Of a stretch of 19,780 nt of DNA, positions 1 to 7,492 are shown in pieces. The notes beneath the pieces were generated by a model. That model was given only the letters and a program-made list of their open reading frames with translations, was not told where the DNA came from and made no database searches. The DNA is from Bordetella parapertussis (GTDB taxonomy: Bacteria > Pseudomonadota > Gammaproteobacteria > Burkholderiales > Burkholderiaceae_C). A program made the translations under genes and the position numbers. The stretch is from the NCBI GenBank assembly GCA_945901125.1, contig CAMDKD010000049.1:1-19780 (forward strand). The letters are read 5' to 3'. The first letter of the stretch is position 1. Every line of letters begins with the position of its first letter.

Positions 1-100
1 TGAGAAAAACTCATTGAAGCGAATCATAATCAAATATCGGGTTAACCCTGATTGTTTGTTTCAATGGCGGTCATTGAGCAGGGCTTAGGGACTGAGGCAA

Positions 101-129
101 TTGACAATATAAACAATATTGTTTATATT
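101..129 (+). promoter_or_regulatory. hicAB promoter with 24-bp palindromic operator
   Basis: Seen directly: a perfect -35 hexamer TTGACA (101-106), a 17-bp spacer, and a -10 hexamer TATATT (124-129). A perfect 24-bp palindrome, centred between 117 and 118, occupies 106-129, exactly the spacer plus the -10. HicB antitoxins with a DNA-binding C-terminus are known to repress their own operon, so this is the natural HicB operator; that assignment is inference. The expected transcription start is about 136-137, which is the A of the hicA ATG. Confidence 0.75.
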
Positions 130-136
130 TGAAAAT

Positions 137-313
137 ATGAACAGCAAGGAATTTAAACGGTGGCTGACTCAGCAAGGTGCTAGCTTTGGCGCCATGAAAG
201 GTTCGCACCTTAAGGTTTACTTGAATGACAAGCAGTCCATCCTCCCCATGCACAACACCGACCTCAAAAAAGGAACGGTAGAAGCGATCAAAAAACAACT
301 CGGTCTTAAATAG
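137..313 (+). CDS. hicA: HicA-family toxin (mRNA interferase)
   Basis: A 58-residue protein of the HicA family, small dsRBD-fold RNases that cleave mRNA and tmRNA when not bound by HicB. It shows the family pattern: an N-terminal helix (NSKEFKRWLTQQGA), then the G-S-H motif (KGSHLKVYL) holding the catalytic histidine, and a C-terminal helix ending in KKQLGLK. I chose the ATG at 137; an in-frame TTG at 119 would add six residues but lies inside the operator palindrome and -10 region. There is no Shine-Dalgarno sequence before the ATG, and the predicted transcript begins at or one base before it, so translation may be leaderless. hicB follows after 11 bp, the usual toxin-first order for this family. 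Confidence 0.9.
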   Translation: MNSKEFKRWLTQQGASFGAMKGSHLKVYLNDKQSILPMHNTDLKKGTVEAIKKQLGLK

Positions 314-324
314 CAAAGATACCT

Positions 325-744
325 ATGAAATTTCCTGTCACCCTTACACCAGACCAAGAAGATGGCGGCTATGTGGTCAGCTTTCGCGACATACCCGAAG
401 CAATTACCCAAGGCGACACTGTCAATGAAGCGCTGAGCATGGCGAAAGAAGCACTGGAATTGGCGATTGAGTTTTATTTTGACTACAAGCGTATGGTTCC
501 GGTTCCGTCTAAGCCCAAACGTGGCCAACACCTGGTTGAACTGTCTGCAAGTCTTTCGGCAAAAATCTTGTTACTCAATGAAATGTTGGCACAGAACATC
601 CGACCGGCTGAGTTGGCTCGGCGCTTAAAAACTACGCCGCAAGAAATTAACCGCCTGACCAACTTACGCCACACCTCACGCATAGACGGAATTGCTGCAG
701 CATTGCAAGCCATGGGCCGACAGCTTGAAATAAGCGTGATTTAA
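325..744 (+). CDS. hicB: HicB-family antitoxin with C-terminal DNA-binding domain
   Basis: A 139-residue antitoxin partner of the upstream HicA. Residues 1-50 are the partially degraded RNase-H-like HicB fold (MKFPVTLTPDQEDGGYVVSF, then the D-I-P-E-A-x-T-Q-G-D motif) that covers the toxin active site. Residues about 90-130 look like a helix-turn-helix (RPAELARRLKTTPQEINRLT), the module that would bind the palindrome at 106-129. The first half of the C-terminal region is rich in hydrophobic and basic residues, as in longer HicB proteins. The gene starts 11 bp after the hicA stop and has only a weak purine-rich ribosome site. Expected regulation is autorepression by HicB or the HicA-HicB complex. 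Confidence 0.92.
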   Translation: MKFPVTLTPDQEDGGYVVSFRDIPEAITQGDTVNEALSMAKEALELAIEFYFDYKRMVPVPSKPKRGQHLVELSASLSAKILLLNEMLAQNIRPAELARRLKTTPQEINRLTNLRHTSRIDGIAAALQAMGRQLEISVI

Positions 745-828
745 AGCGTAGGTTGACAGAGGTTCCGCTGCCCGCCCCACGCCACTCTAAGATGCTGTGA
801 TTTGAAACCAAGTCAACAAGGGACAGCA

Positions 829-1611
829 ATGGAACAACGACTCAGCGGCTCAGTGGCCATCATCACCGGTGCCAGCCGTGGCATTGGACAGGCGATAGCA
901 CAGGCTTACGCCAACGAAGGCGCATCGCTTTGCCTGATCGCCAGAAACAAACACGCCCTGGAAGAACTGGCCGCCAACCTGCCCTTGTCTGCGGCGCAAA
1001 TCATGACGCTGGCGCTGGACGTGACAGACAGAGAAGCTTGCTTTCAAGCAGTCGCTGAGGTTGAAAAGCATTTCGGCCGTGTCGACACGCTGGTCAACAA
1101 CGCCGGCATTTACCGCTCCAAAACCTTTCTGGAATACACGGCGCAGGATTTTCAAGAGTTGCTGGACGTGAATTTATTCGGCGTGCTGCATTTCACCCAG
1201 GCCTGCCTGCCGCACATGCAACAACGCCAAAAGGGAAGCATCATCAATATCGCTTCCACCGCCGGTAAATGGGGATCGCGCAACCAAAGCGCCTACAACG
1301 TGAGCAAGCACGCAGTGGTCGGTCTCACACGCTGCGTGGCTTTGGAAGCCAGCCCATACAAGGTCACAGTGAACGCGATTTGCCCCGGCTTTGTTGAAAC
1401 CGATATGTTTGATGCAGTGAAGGTCGAAGCGGCGCAAAGTGGCAACACCAGCATTGCCGATTTTGAAAAAGCCGCTTTATCGCGCGTGCCTCTGGGGCGT
1501 TTCATGCAAGCCGCAGAGATCGCCGGCATGGCGGTGTTTCTGGCCTCGGCAGACGCGACCGGCATGACCGGTCAATCCATACAAATGGACGGCGGCATGG
1601 TGTTGTGCTGA
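829..1611 (+). CDS. SDR-family oxidoreductase, classical type, complete active site
   Basis: A 260-residue Rossmann-fold short-chain dehydrogenase/reductase. The cofactor motif TGASRGIG is at 13-20, NNAG at 90-93, and the catalytic residues are Ser143, Tyr156 and Lys160 (SAYNVSK). The PG motif after the active site is present (ICPGFVETDMF), and the C-terminus MTGQSIQMDGG is typical of the family. An arginine after the second strand (LIARN) hints at NADP(H), but this is not decisive. The ATG at 829 is preceded by AAGGGA at a good distance; an upstream in-frame TTG at 802 has no such signal. It resembles 3-hydroxybutyrate or 2-hydroxyacyl-CoA dehydrogenases, but the substrate cannot be assigned. 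A second SDR gene starts 40 bp downstream, so the two are probably co-transcribed. Confidence 0.9.
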   Translation: MEQRLSGSVAIITGASRGIGQAIAQAYANEGASLCLIARNKHALEELAANLPLSAAQIMTLALDVTDREACFQAVAEVEKHFGRVDTLVNNAGIYRSKTFLEYTAQDFQELLDVNLFGVLHFTQACLPHMQQRQKGSIINIASTAGKWGSRNQSAYNVSKHAVVGLTRCVALEASPYKVTVNAICPGFVETDMFDAVKVEAAQSGNTSIADFEKAALSRVPLGRFMQAAEIAGMAVFLASADATGMTGQSIQMDGGMVLC

Positions 1612-1651
1612 ACCGCAGCTTGATATAAGAACCGGAAGAAGAAGGACGCTC

Positions 1652-2446
1652 ATGGATTTGCATCTCACCGATAAACACGTACTGATCACTGGCGGCAGCA
1701 AAGGCATAGGCCTGGCCTGCGCACAAGGCTTTCTGGCCGAAGGCGCTAAAGTCACTCTGGTATCGCGCGACACGGGCAATCTGGCGGCAGCCGTCAAGTT
1801 ACTCACAGCCGACTACCCTGCCTCATCGGTACACACCATCGCCGCCGATATGCAAATCGCCGCAAACGGTGAGCAGGTATTGAACCAGGCCGAACAACTC
1901 TTCGGTGCGGTTGACATCCTGGTGAATTCAGCCGGTGCTGCCAAACGCACCGCGCCCGATGATCTCAACCCCGAGGCCTGGCAAGCGGCCATGCAAGCGA
2001 AATATTTTTCCTACATACACATGATCGACCCCACCATCAAGCGCATGGGACAAAGAGGTGCAGGCGCCATTGTCAATGTCATAGGCGCGGGCGGCAAAGT
2101 GGCCAGCGCCATACACATGCCGGGCGGTGCGGCCAACGCAGCTTTGATGCTGGTCAATGCCGGCATGGCATCGGCTTATGCAGCCAAGGGCGTGCGTGTG
2201 AACGCGGTCAACCCTGGCCTCACCCTCACCGACCGTTTACAAGAAGGCATGGCCACAGACGCGCGTGCGCAAGGCATCACAGAGCAGGAAGCCATGCAAC
2301 GCGCGAATGCGCGGATTCCCATGGGACGCATTGCCCGGTCTGAAGAAGTAGCCGATGCCGTGGTCTACCTGGCTTCAGAGCGTGCCAGCTACATCAGCGG
2401 CGTGGTGCTGACCATGGACGGTTGTACGACAGCGATGGTGGTTTAA
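1652..2446 (+). CDS. Atypical SDR-family protein lacking the catalytic Ser-Tyr-Lys
   Basis: A 264-residue SDR-fold protein. The N-terminal cofactor motif TGGSKGIG (13-20) and NSAG (92-95) are intact, as are NPG (187-189) and the ending YISGVVLTMDGC. The active site is not: where the upstream paralogue has Ser143, Tyr156 and Lys160, this protein has Gly145, then His155-Met156-Pro157-Gly158 and Ala162. The local sequence GAGGKVASAIHMPGGAANAA is well formed and glycine/alanine rich, so this looks like a fixed subfamily feature rather than decay. AAGGA lies just upstream of the ATG. The protein may use different chemistry, act as a non-catalytic partner of the upstream SDR, or bind a nucleotide ligand; none of these is shown by the sequence. 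Confidence 0.88.
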   Translation: MDLHLTDKHVLITGGSKGIGLACAQGFLAEGAKVTLVSRDTGNLAAAVKLLTADYPASSVHTIAADMQIAANGEQVLNQAEQLFGAVDILVNSAGAAKRTAPDDLNPEAWQAAMQAKYFSYIHMIDPTIKRMGQRGAGAIVNVIGAGGKVASAIHMPGGAANAALMLVNAGMASAYAAKGVRVNAVNPGLTLTDRLQEGMATDARAQGITEQEAMQRANARIPMGRIARSEEVADAVVYLASERASYISGVVLTMDGCTTAMVV

Positions 2447-2471
2447 ACTGGGCTGTCAGTAACGTGAAGCA

Positions 2472-3596
2472 TCAATCGCCACGTGACCTGGCCTTAGAAA
2501 CGCTCAGGTATCTGTTGATCCAGAAATAACTGCCCAGAGCAATGACCAGCAAGCCCATGAACAGTTCAGTGATGAGCAAAGCATCCGGGTTCTTAAGTGC
2601 CGGGAAATTTTCAAAGTTCATACCGAAAAAACCAGTGATCAGGTTCAAGGGCAGAAAAATAGCTGTCAGCGCAGTCAGCGTTTTCATCACATCATTGTTG
2701 TGATTGCTTTGTATATTGAAATGCATTTGCACTGCGGTTTCCGCGCTTTGCTCCAACCGGTTCACATGGTGTACAACACGCTCAATATGCTCAAGCACAT
2801 CCCTGCTGCGCACCTTGAGTAATTCAAGTTCTTTGGCCGACAAGGTCTCATTCTCCAGCCAAGTATCCAGAGCTTCTATCCAATCTTGCATAGCGGCTCG
2901 CTGGTCTTCGCAAATTTCATCCAAATAATGCAGCGTCAGTCGCGAATCAAGCAAAGCGCTCCAGTTATTGAATCTGGCTTTGGGATTGATGAGTTCACTT
3001 TGCCAATGGTCCAGTTGCCGGGTCAACTCCCTGCGTAAATCCAGATAGCCGTCAACCACCTGGCCTATGAGGCGCAGCATCAAATCTGTGGGATTGGCTG
3101 GCAGCCGGTTAGCGGCATGTGACACGTTGGACGAGCTGACCGCATTCAATAGTTTCAAGGCGAATGCATCTCTGACCGCACAGTCGGCCGGATGAACCGT
3201 GATGATTAATTTGTCAATGACAAGAAATCCTATGGGGCTGGTATCTATGCGCCGCAGTATCGGCGGACCGCTGCTGGCGCTTGCCGCGTGAAGTACCTGA
3301 CCGGGATGAAACACGTCAGACTCTGAGCGGCCCCGGGCCAGTCGCCTGAAAATTATGACATCGTACTCAGAGGTGTAATCGTAATGCGAAGGTAATTGGT
3401 TATTCAGTAAATCCGTCAAATGCAATTCAAGGACTTCGAGCTTGAACAATTGATCCAGCATCTGCTGAATGTCAGGCAAGGCAACTTCAAATTCTCTTCT
3501 GCTGAAACTCAGCCAGTTAAAACCGGTGGCACTTAAGGCTGGTATCAAGCTATCGGTTTCAACAATTGAATTGCCGTGGATATGGAAATTACGCAT
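2472..3596 (-). CDS. CorA-family magnesium/divalent cation transporter
   Basis: A 374-residue protein with the CorA layout: an N-terminal alpha/beta cytoplasmic domain (about 1-230), a long helical stalk (about 230-310), and two C-terminal membrane helices. The first helix ends in the diagnostic pore motif GMN (ITGFFGMNFENFP), and the second is LFMGLLVIALGSYFWI, followed by a short basic tail. CorA proteins are pentameric channels passing Mg2+, and sometimes Co2+ or Ni2+, across the inner membrane. ZntB-type zinc transporters share the fold, so the metal is not certain. The gene converges with the SDR pair, with only 25 bp between stops and no obvious strong terminator. The cupin-like gene lies 65 bp upstream on the same strand. 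Confidence 0.9.
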   Translation of the reverse strand: MRNFHIHGNSIVETDSLIPALSATGFNWLSFSRREFEVALPDIQQMLDQLFKLEVLELHLTDLLNNQLPSHYDYTSEYDVIIFRRLARGRSESDVFHPGQVLHAASASSGPPILRRIDTSPIGFLVIDKLIITVHPADCAVRDAFALKLLNAVSSSNVSHAANRLPANPTDLMLRLIGQVVDGYLDLRRELTRQLDHWQSELINPKARFNNWSALLDSRLTLHYLDEICEDQRAAMQDWIEALDTWLENETLSAKELELLKVRSRDVLEHIERVVHHVNRLEQSAETAVQMHFNIQSNHNNDVMKTLTALTAIFLPLNLITGFFGMNFENFPALKNPDALLITELFMGLLVIALGSYFWINRYLSVSKARSRGD

Positions 3597-3661
3597 CTGT
3601 TATTCCCGGTCTGTCTGCTTGCCTGTGAAAAGGGAGGATGACAAGCGGGAAATACTAACAC

Positions 3662-3955
3662 TCAAGTCCTGTTTTTTTTGAACGCAAATAAATACTCAAC
3701 ACCACTGCTTCCGGAATGAATTTCAAAGTTCTCGGTGCCGTCTATGAAAAATACCTCGTGCTTGGCGTAGACGGATTGTGTGTTTTGCGTTTTCAACTCG
3801 AGGTCACCATCGAGCACCATACCGAAAATTTCCTGCTCGCCCGGTGGCCTGCGCAAGACTTCGCGAGGCGGTAATGCACTCAGCATAGGAGAAATAAATC
3901 CCTGGGTGTCCAGTGATTGCTTAAAGCGTTCTAGTGAAGTATGTGTCTGTTTCAT
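3662..3955 (-). CDS. Small cupin-like protein, function unknown
   Basis: A 97-residue protein. The C-terminal two thirds (about 40-95) has the strand-rich pattern of a single small cupin (MVLDGDLELKTQ, then HEVFFIDGTENFEIHSG, then GVEYLFAFKK). The usual cupin metal ligands (the HxH and E motifs) are not apparent, so it may be a metal-free cupin. The N-terminus is helical and polar, with no signal peptide or membrane segment. The gene lies between the CorA gene (65 bp downstream) and the MFS gene (79 bp upstream). An inverted repeat precedes it. I do not recognise a specific function, and the cupin call itself rests on pattern only. Confidence 0.7.
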   Translation of the reverse strand: MKQTHTSLERFKQSLDTQGFISPMLSALPPREVLRRPPGEQEIFGMVLDGDLELKTQNTQSVYAKHEVFFIDGTENFEIHSGSSGVEYLFAFKKNRT

Positions 3956-3994
3956 TTTGTGAAAAGACTATGGCACACTTTAATGAAACAAATA

Positions 3995-4012
3995 TGACAG
4001 ATCAAACTGTCA
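3995..4012. promoter_or_regulatory. Inverted repeat TGACAG-N6-CTGTCA
   Basis: A perfect 6-bp inverted repeat with a 6-nt centre lies between the MFS stop and the cupin-like gene start. On the - strand a TTGACA hexamer (4013-4008) overlaps one arm, but no good -10 follows at the right distance. It may be an operator for the cupin-like gene. As RNA on the - strand it would be a short hairpin followed by a U-rich stretch, so it could also be a weak terminator of the upstream operon. Confidence 0.35.
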
Positions 4013-4034
4013 ATTGTTGATCAATGTATCTTTC

Positions 4035-5180
4035 TCAGTGACCCTTGATCTTCATCTGCCAGGCCAGTCTGCTGCCTGCCCCCACAGTCGCTGAGCCGCA
4101 CCAGAACACCGCCGCCACACCCAGCCACGCGCCCAGGCTGCCGAACAGCAAAGGCATGGCAACGCTGGATGCGTTGATCAGCATCAACCGCAAGCCCAGA
4201 CCTTCCCCCTGGCGATCCGGCGGCAACAACTGGTGCAAGCTGCTCATTACCATGGGCTGTACGCTGCCCAAGGCCAGCCCCAGCAATGCAGACATCATGC
4301 CCATGGCCCAAGCCGCATGCGCCAGCGGGTAAAGCGCCAGCAACACACAAGTCAACAGCATGGCCACCACAATCACTTGCCATTCCTGCCAACGCTTGGC
4401 CAGCCACGGCAGCAACACGCGTATCAGCGCTGCGCACAAGGCAAAGCTGCCCAATATGGCGCCGATGGCGGACGCGCTGATGCCGCGTTCATGCCCCAGC
4501 AACGGAACCACAAAGGTATGCAAATCCCAGCTGGCGGATAAAAACCAGTTCACGATCAACAAGCGTCTGAAGCCGGGGTCAGCCAGCAAATCCCAGACAC
4601 GTTTGCCCGGGTCCTTGGGCATTTGCTGAATGGCGGGTATCGGCGCTTCATGACGCACGGCAAACCAGGCGAACCATGGCAACACCGCCAGCAAGGCAAA
4701 CGCAGCCGGAAATCCTGAGGCATCAATCAACACACCGGCAGCCAGCGGGCCGACAAAATTGGAAACTGCGGGCCCTATGGCCAGCCAGCTGTAGGACAAA
4801 CGCATCTCGTTCACATCGCGCGAAAGCCTTCCCACATGTCTTTGCAAAGCAATGATGGCCACACCGGTCGCGCCGCCACTGAGCAGCGCACTTAAACACA
4901 AGACCGGAAACACCGGCCAGATGGCGGCCAGTACCGCGCCGAGACTAGAGGCCAGCACACTCAGCATGACCGGCCGCTTCAAACCGTGTTTGTCTGCGTA
5001 CCGGCCCGAAGGCAAAGCCAGAAACACCTGGGTCAGCGCAAACAACGCTATCAATACGCCGACCAGCACCGCGCTATAGCCTTGGCGCAAAGCCAGCAAC
5101 GGCGCGGCCATGCGCATGCCCGTCATGCAGGCGTGCAAACAAGCTTGGCCTGCGATCAGTTTGATCAGATTTTTTTTCAA
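4035..5180 (-). CDS. MFS transporter
   Basis: A 381-residue integral membrane protein of the major facilitator superfamily, with about 11-12 hydrophobic helices across its length. The family signature between helices 2 and 3 is clear (GRYADKHGLKRP, the G-x-x-x-D-x-x-G-x-[RK]-[RK] motif A). The second half begins after a cytoplasmic loop (about 185-205, PKDPGKRVWDLL). Members of this type are usually proton-driven efflux pumps for drugs or sugars; the substrate cannot be read here. The best start is a TTG at 5180, because no in-frame ATG or GTG lies between the rmuC stop and the first membrane segment. The next ATGs (residues 19, 22 and 24) would cut into helix 1. No clear ribosome site precedes the TTG. 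It is the last gene of the operon, 21 bp after rmuC. Confidence 0.88.
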   Translation of the reverse strand: MKKNLIKLIAGQACLHACMTGMRMAAPLLALRQGYSAVLVGVLIALFALTQVFLALPSGRYADKHGLKRPVMLSVLASSLGAVLAAIWPVFPVLCLSALLSGGATGVAIIALQRHVGRLSRDVNEMRLSYSWLAIGPAVSNFVGPLAAGVLIDASGFPAAFALLAVLPWFAWFAVRHEAPIPAIQQMPKDPGKRVWDLLADPGFRRLLIVNWFLSASWDLHTFVVPLLGHERGISASAIGAILGSFALCAALIRVLLPWLAKRWQEWQVIVVAMLLTCVLLALYPLAHAAWAMGMMSALLGLALGSVQPMVMSSLHQLLPPDRQGEGLGLRLMLINASSVAMPLLFGSLGAWLGVAAVFWCGSATVGAGSRLAWQMKIKGH

Positions 5181-5201
5181 AACAAAGTGTGTAGGCGCAG
5201 C

Positions 5202-6503
5202 TTAATCAGGGTCGTTCGGGTCTATGGCGTCCGACATATCGTCCATTTGCAATGGCAATCGCGCCAGCGCTTCGGTCTCCGGCAATGCTTCCACTACTTT
5301 CAAAGCGCGACGCATTTGCTTGCTGCGGGTGTCAGCCTTGTCCAAAGTGTCTGCCGCCTTTTGCACTTGCTCGCGCACCTTGGCTACCCATTCGCCGTAG
5401 CGTTCAAACTCGGTTTTGACAGCACCCAGCACCTTCCACACTTCAGAGGCTTGTTTCTCCAAAGCCAACGTGCGAAAGCCCATGTGCAAGCTGTTCAATA
5501 TCGCCAGCAGCGTGGTCGGTCCGGCCAGCGTGACCCGGTAATCGCGTTGCAATGTGTCCATCAAACCGGGGCGGCGCAATACCTCTGCGTACAAACCTTC
5601 AACCGGTAAAAACAAAATTGCAAAGTCGGTGGTGTGAGGTGGCGCCAGATAACTTTCTGCAATGGTTTTGGCTTCCAGTCGAATGCGCGCTTCCATGGCT
5701 TTGGCGGCGCTTTCTGCCCCCGGCGCATCAGAACGGTTTTGCGCTTCGAGCAAACGTTCGTAGTCTTCACGCGGGAACTTAGCGTCTATGGGCAGCCATA
5801 CGCTGGCACCGTCGTCGCTGCGTCCAGGCAGCTTGATGGCGAAATCCACGCGCTGGTTACTGCGCGGTTTGGTTTCTACCTGCTTGCCGTATTGCTCGAT
5901 GGTCAACACCTGGTCAAGCAAAGCCTGTAACTGCACTTCGCCGAAGATGCCGCGTGTTTTCACATTGCTGAGCACCTTTTGCAAATCGCCCACGCCTTGC
6001 GCCAGGGTTTGCATTTGCCCTAAGCCCTGGTGCACTTGCTCTAATCGCTCGGCCACTTGTTTAAAGCTTTCACTCAAACGCTTTTCCAAAGTGGTTTGCA
6101 ATTTTTCATCCACTGTCTTGCGCATCTCTTCGAGCTTGGCAATATTGGTTTCCTGCAAGTTCTGCAATTGCCTATCCAGGGTTTCGCGCACCTCGGCCAT
6201 GCGGCGGGTATTGCCCTCGCCAAGCGTTTGCAACTGCGCGTTCAAATTGGTTTGCATCAGCGCGAGTTGCTCGGTCAGCGTTTGCTGAAACTGCGCCATG
6301 CTTTGCGACATTTCCTGGCGGTTGCCGCGCAGGTTTTCACTGATCTCAAAGCGCATATCGCGCGAAACGCGTTCAAGCTTTTCTTCCAACTGCTCCATCG
6401 CGTGGTTGTTTTGCGGCGGCGGTCCGGCGAAGCGGCGCATGAAATACACAAAGCCGCCCATGACAGCGACCAAAATGATCAATAGTAGCCAATCGAAACT
6501 CAT
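5202..6503 (-). CDS. rmuC: DNA recombination protein RmuC
   Basis: A 433-residue protein with the standard RmuC layout: one N-terminal membrane helix (about 4-22, FDWLLLIILVAVMGGFVYF), a long coiled coil rich in Q, E, L and R (about 35-190), and then the conserved RmuC domain (about 190-400). The domain shows VKTRGIFGEVQLQALLDQVL, then the FPREDYERL and FLPVEGLYAEVLRRPGL segments. RmuC limits inversions and rearrangements at short inverted repeats in Escherichia coli and has a predicted restriction-nuclease-like fold. Its ATG overlaps the stop of the dehydrogenase gene as ATGA, which suggests coupled translation. The acidic tail (DDMSDAIDPNDPD) is usual in Burkholderiales members. Confidence 0.95.
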   Translation of the reverse strand: MSFDWLLLIILVAVMGGFVYFMRRFAGPPPQNNHAMEQLEEKLERVSRDMRFEISENLRGNRQEMSQSMAQFQQTLTEQLALMQTNLNAQLQTLGEGNTRRMAEVRETLDRQLQNLQETNIAKLEEMRKTVDEKLQTTLEKRLSESFKQVAERLEQVHQGLGQMQTLAQGVGDLQKVLSNVKTRGIFGEVQLQALLDQVLTIEQYGKQVETKPRSNQRVDFAIKLPGRSDDGASVWLPIDAKFPREDYERLLEAQNRSDAPGAESAAKAMEARIRLEAKTIAESYLAPPHTTDFAILFLPVEGLYAEVLRRPGLMDTLQRDYRVTLAGPTTLLAILNSLHMGFRTLALEKQASEVWKVLGAVKTEFERYGEWVAKVREQVQKAADTLDKADTRSKQMRRALKVVEALPETEALARLPLQMDDMSDAIDPNDPD

Positions 6504-7492
6504 GAGTGTGGCAATACCTCGGGGTTGAGCGGCGTCAATGCGCTGCCGTTTTTGAAAAATGCAATCAGGTTGTCGGCTGCCAGATTGGCCATGGCCAGAC
6601 GCGTGGCGCGGGTGGAACTGCCGATATGAGGTGTCAGCACGGCATTCGGTACTTTCAATAGATCCGGATGCAGTTTGGGCTCACCTTCAAACACGTCCAA
6701 TCCGGCAGCAGCTATCTGTCCAGTTGCCAGGGCTTTAGCCAGCGCTGCATCATCAATGATACCGCCGCGCGCGATGTTCACCAGCGTGGCAGTGGGCTTC
6801 ATCAGCGCAAGTTCCGCCGCGCCTACGGTGTGGTGAGATTCCTTGCTGTAGGGCAGCACCAGCACCACGTGATCTGCTTGTTGCAGCAGCTCTTGTTTGC
6901 TGACGTAAGCAGCTTTGCAAGCGGTCTCGTCTGTGGCGCTGAGCCGGCTGCGGTTGTGATAAATGACACGCATGTTGAAACCATGCGCACCACGTTTGGC
7001 AATCGCCTGGCCTATGCGTCCCATGCCTATGATGCCCAGAGTGCTGCCATGCACCGCCATGCCCGCAAACGACTCAAGCGCCCACTTCTGCCAATGGCCT
7101 TCGCGTATGTAGCGTTCGCTTTCGGTGACACGGCGGGCTGCCGCCATCAGCAACGCAAACCCGAAGTCAGCCGTGGTCTCGGTCAATACATCCGGCGCAT
7201 TGGTGGCCAGCACTTTGTGTCGGGTCATGGCCGGCACATCAAAGTTGTTATAGCCCACCGATAAATTGGCGCAGATGCGCAAGCGCTTGCATGCCGCCAG
7301 CACCTCGGCATTGACTGGTTCTATGCCCATGGTCAGCGCACCATCATGCTGCGACAAGGCTTGTGTCCACGTCTGCGGTGTCCATTCGGGGTCGGTCTGG
7401 TGAGCAGTTACATCGAAATGGGTTCGCAGTCTGTCGATGACTTCTGGGTAAATGGGGCGCGAAACAATGACGGAAGGTTTCATGAATTTCAA
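6500..7492 (-). CDS. D-isomer-specific 2-hydroxyacid dehydrogenase (glyoxylate/hydroxypyruvate reductase-like)
   Basis: A 330-residue NAD(P)-dependent enzyme reducing short 2-oxoacids. The nucleotide motif GMGRIG is at 156-161. The catalytic set is Arg242 (NIARGG), Glu271 (FEGEP) and His289 (TPHIGSS). HNRSR at 179-183, where NAD-specific members have an Asp, points to NADP(H), as in glyoxylate/hydroxypyruvate reductases of the GhrB/GRHPR type. 2-ketogluconate reductase is an alternative. The ATG at 7492 overlaps the stop of the antiporter gene (ATGA), which supports this start; another ATG lies three codons downstream. Its own stop overlaps the rmuC start in the same way. It is probably cytoplasmic and removes or interconverts glyoxylate or hydroxypyruvate. 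Confidence 0.92.
   Translation of the reverse strand: MKFMKPSVIVSRPIYPEVIDRLRTHFDVTAHQTDPEWTPQTWTQALSQHDGALTMGIEPVNAEVLAACKRLRICANLSVGYNNFDVPAMTRHKVLATNAPDVLTETTADFGFALLMAAARRVTESERYIREGHWQKWALESFAGMAVHGSTLGIIGMGRIGQAIAKRGAHGFNMRVIYHNRSRLSATDETACKAAYVSKQELLQQADHVVLVLPYSKESHHTVGAAELALMKPTATLVNIARGGIIDDAALAKALATGQIAAAGLDVFEGEPKLHPDLLKVPNAVLTPHIGSSTRATRLAMANLAADNLIAFFKNGSALTPLNPEVLPHS

Noticed and set aside
39..48. Palindrome GGGTTAACCC near the left edge
   Set aside because: Only 10 bp, flanks do not extend the symmetry, and the upstream gene context is outside the window, so no role can be argued.
753..758. TTGACA before the first SDR gene, as a promoter
   Set aside because: No -10-like hexamer lies 16-18 bp downstream; the best AT-rich match is about 29 bp away.
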